Source of the DNA: Methanobacteriota archaeon
GTDB taxonomy: Archaea; Thermoplasmatota; Thermoplasmata; UBA10834
Length of the DNA: 53,290 nucleotides
Assembly: GCA_020347565.1 (NCBI GenBank)
Contig: CP070732.1
Span: 1,814,890 to 1,868,179 of the forward strand
Direction of reading: 5' to 3'
The position numbers and the translations under genes were made by a program. How positions within the stretch are numbered: position 1 is the first letter of the stretch; every line of letters begins with the position of its first letter. Shown in pieces: positions 52,026 to 53,290 of the stretch. The notes beneath the pieces are model-generated. The model was not told the origin of the DNA. It did not search any database and worked only from the letters and a program-made list of their open reading frames with translations.

Positions 52026-53050
52026 CAGCCTTCACCTCTCCTCAGCTGCGTGAAGCCTGTGGTGCCGCCCTCCGTCGCGCCCTGCCTGAGCTCCGCAGAC
52101 GGCATATCATCCGGTGGCGGGGGCGGTGGCGGCGATGGCGGCGGAGGAGGCGGGGGCTCGAGCGCCTCGTCCGCTGCTCTTCCAGGCCCACCTTGGGGCT
52201 TGCCCTTGCGCTTCGCGGTCGGCTTGGGGGCCGCCGGCGCCTCAGAGGCCATATCCCCAGCCTTCTTCTTCCTGCGGCCGCGCTCTCCACCGTCCGATTT
52301 CGGGACCGTCATGCCGGAGGATGTGATCTTGATGTGCCGCATCCTCGTGTCGTGCGACGAACCTCTGTACTTTTCTATCGTGACGCCGCGCGTGAGGCCT
52401 CTGCCGTCGAACCATTTGTGAAGCCTTATCTCTCCTCTGGCCAGCTGCGACTCGTAGCAGGGTCGAGGCACTTCGGGCGTATGCACCGTCAGCAACGAGG
52501 TCACGCCGAGGTCCGACAGCGTTCTGAAGAACGACTGGAGCGTCGCATATTCTTCACTCGTCCTCACGTAGAAGTATTTCAGCGATGTAAGCGAGTCGAC
52601 CACCATACGAGAGTACTTCCGCTCCTTGAACTCCTGCTTGATGAGCTCCTGAATCGTGTTGATGGTGACATCCGTGGGACCCTTCTCGGACGTTCGACGG
52701 ATGGCGTCACCCACCGAGCCGAGGGACATGACCTTCCTCTCGCTCGACACATCGCGCACGGGCGTCTTGTCGTAGTTGAGGATGTCCGGCGTGCCATCCA
52801 GCACGCTTATCCCGGAAAGGTCCCATCCGAGCTTGCCGTAGTTGAACTTCAGCTCGTTCGGAGGCTCGTCGATGGCGACATAGAGCACGCGTTCGCCCTT
52901 TGCCGCGCCCTCCAACAGAAAGTGCATGCACACCGTCGTCTTCCCCGTCCCTGAGGGACCGGAGACGACATACGGCCTCCCCGTCAGGAGTCCTCCGTCC
53001 AGCATCTCATCAAGGCCTTCGATGCCAGTCCCGACTCTGTCGCGGATCAT
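52022..53050 (-). CDS. KaiC/RAD55-like RecA-fold ATPase with proline-rich tail
   Basis: 342 residues. The N-terminal ~255 form a canonical KaiC/RAD55 ATPase: GTGIEGLDEMLDGGLLTGRPYVVSG, an intact P-loop GPSGTGKTT (31-39), YVAIDEPPNELKFNYGKLGWD and YSRMVVDSLTSLK. From about 258 a basic GERGRRKKK stretch leads into a disordered tail with 14 prolines broken by one Ser, which could bind a proline-recognising partner. GAGGTG precedes the ATG. It is first in a two-gene unit with its Arg-P-loop paralogue. Such ATPases are often signalling or motility regulators in archaea, but no such genes are visible here. Confidence 0.9.
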   Translation of the reverse strand: MIRDRVGTGIEGLDEMLDGGLLTGRPYVVSGPSGTGKTTVCMHFLLEGAAKGERVLYVAIDEPPNELKFNYGKLGWDLSGISVLDGTPDILNYDKTPVRDVSSERKVMSLGSVGDAIRRTSEKGPTDVTINTIQELIKQEFKERKYSRMVVDSLTSLKYFYVRTSEEYATLQSFFRTLSDLGVTSLLTVHTPEVPRPCYESQLARGEIRLHKWFDGRGLTRGVTIEKYRGSSHDTRMRHIKITSSGMTVPKSDGGERGRRKKKAGDMASEAPAAPKPTAKRKGKPQGGPGRAADEALEPPPPPPPSPPPPPPPDDMPSAELRQGATEGGTTGFTQLRRGEGW

Positions 53051-53193
53051 CCTTCACCTCTATCCCGTGAGAAGCAAGCTCGGCCTCTCAATTCTCCATG
53101 GGGAATCATAAACTTTTCTCTCGTGTTCGCGTACACTGAGAACACATGATGAGCTTGGTCGGCAGCTCGCGGCGGGCGGCGGCGGCTGACAAC

Positions 53194-53204
53194 CTTATTA
53201 TATC
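53194..53204 (+). promoter_or_regulatory. TATA box for gene at 53238
   Basis: CTTATTATATC lies 34-44 bases before the ATG at 53238. Confidence 0.55.
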
Positions 53205-53237
53205 TGCAGACTTTTCCTTCAGCAGGACAGTAGACGC

Positions 53238-53290
53238 ATGCCAGTCATCAATTTCAGTCACTCGGACCTGTGCAACCTCGTCGGACGCGA
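53238..53290 (+). CDS. pheT: Phenylalanyl-tRNA synthetase beta subunit, first codons only
   Basis: Only 17 full codons are inside the window. MPVINFSHSDLCNLVGR resembles the start of archaeal PheT proteins (MP-x-I/V-x-F/V-x3-DL-x2-L-G). A TATA box at 53194-53204 supports the start. The identification rests on a short match and is tentative. Confidence 0.55.
   Translation, partial: MPVINFSHSDLCNLVGR

Overview
The window is from an archaeon with high-GC DNA. Archaeal signatures include paired Rpo7/Spt4 genes, ribosomal proteins S24e and S27ae, SRP54, TrmY, FEN1, the archaeal-type S-adenosylmethionine synthetase, aconitase-X-type phosphomevalonate dehydratase, an intron-containing tRNA, and TATA boxes about 25-30 bases before genes or tRNAs. 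DUF835 domains, leaderless genes, and many zinc-ribbon and coiled-coil proteins suggest a peptide- and amino-acid-degrading member of the Thermoplasmatota. That placement is inference; no rRNA gene is present to test it.

Layout. 1-0.7 kb: 3' end of a tyrosine integrase abutting tRNA-Ala(CGC), probably the edge of an integrated element. 0.7-4.6 kb: purB, a small wHTH regulator, trmY and srp54. 4.6-9.1 kb: a possible small RNA, coiled-coil proteins, a structured gene-free stretch of about 450 bases, a zinc-ribbon/wHTH operon and two stand-alone RAM-domain proteins. 9.2-13.4 kb: membrane pyrophosphatase and the rpo7-spt4-dephospho-CoA kinase-rps24e-rps27ae operon. 13.4-16.3 kb: transporters and a small membrane protein. 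16.3-18.4 kb: a two-intron tRNA-Arg(CCG) and phosphomevalonate dehydratase, with the small subunit fused to a Nudix domain. 18.4-26.9 kb: IleRS fused to DUF835, FEN1, Rpe, an MFS transporter and RNase Z.

27-42 kb reads as a catabolic island. Two oligopeptide ABC ATPases (one carrying a roughly 360-residue repeat insertion) lead into a D-aminopeptidase-type S58 peptidase and an M20 hydrolase, facing an N-acyl-D-amino-acid deacylase. A six-gene minus-strand operon follows: thiolase, HMG-CoA-synthase-like pseudoenzyme, DUF35, CoA-transferase A and B, and a beta-transaminase-like class III enzyme. It is divergent from lysine 2,3-aminomutase. Together these suggest a route from lysine through beta-lysine and 6-amino-3-oxohexanoyl-CoA to acetyl-CoA plus 4-aminobutyryl-CoA; this is a hypothesis.

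42-53 kb: S-adenosylmethionine synthetase, a 1670-residue DUF835/coiled-coil protein, a zinc-ribbon coiled-coil protein with an apparent CTG start, an Lrp regulator, tRNA-Ile(GAT), a C45-family hydrolase, two overlapping KaiC/RAD55-like ATPases (one with Arg in place of the Walker A Lys) and the first codons of a probable pheT. No CRISPR array, rRNA gene or insertion sequence was seen.
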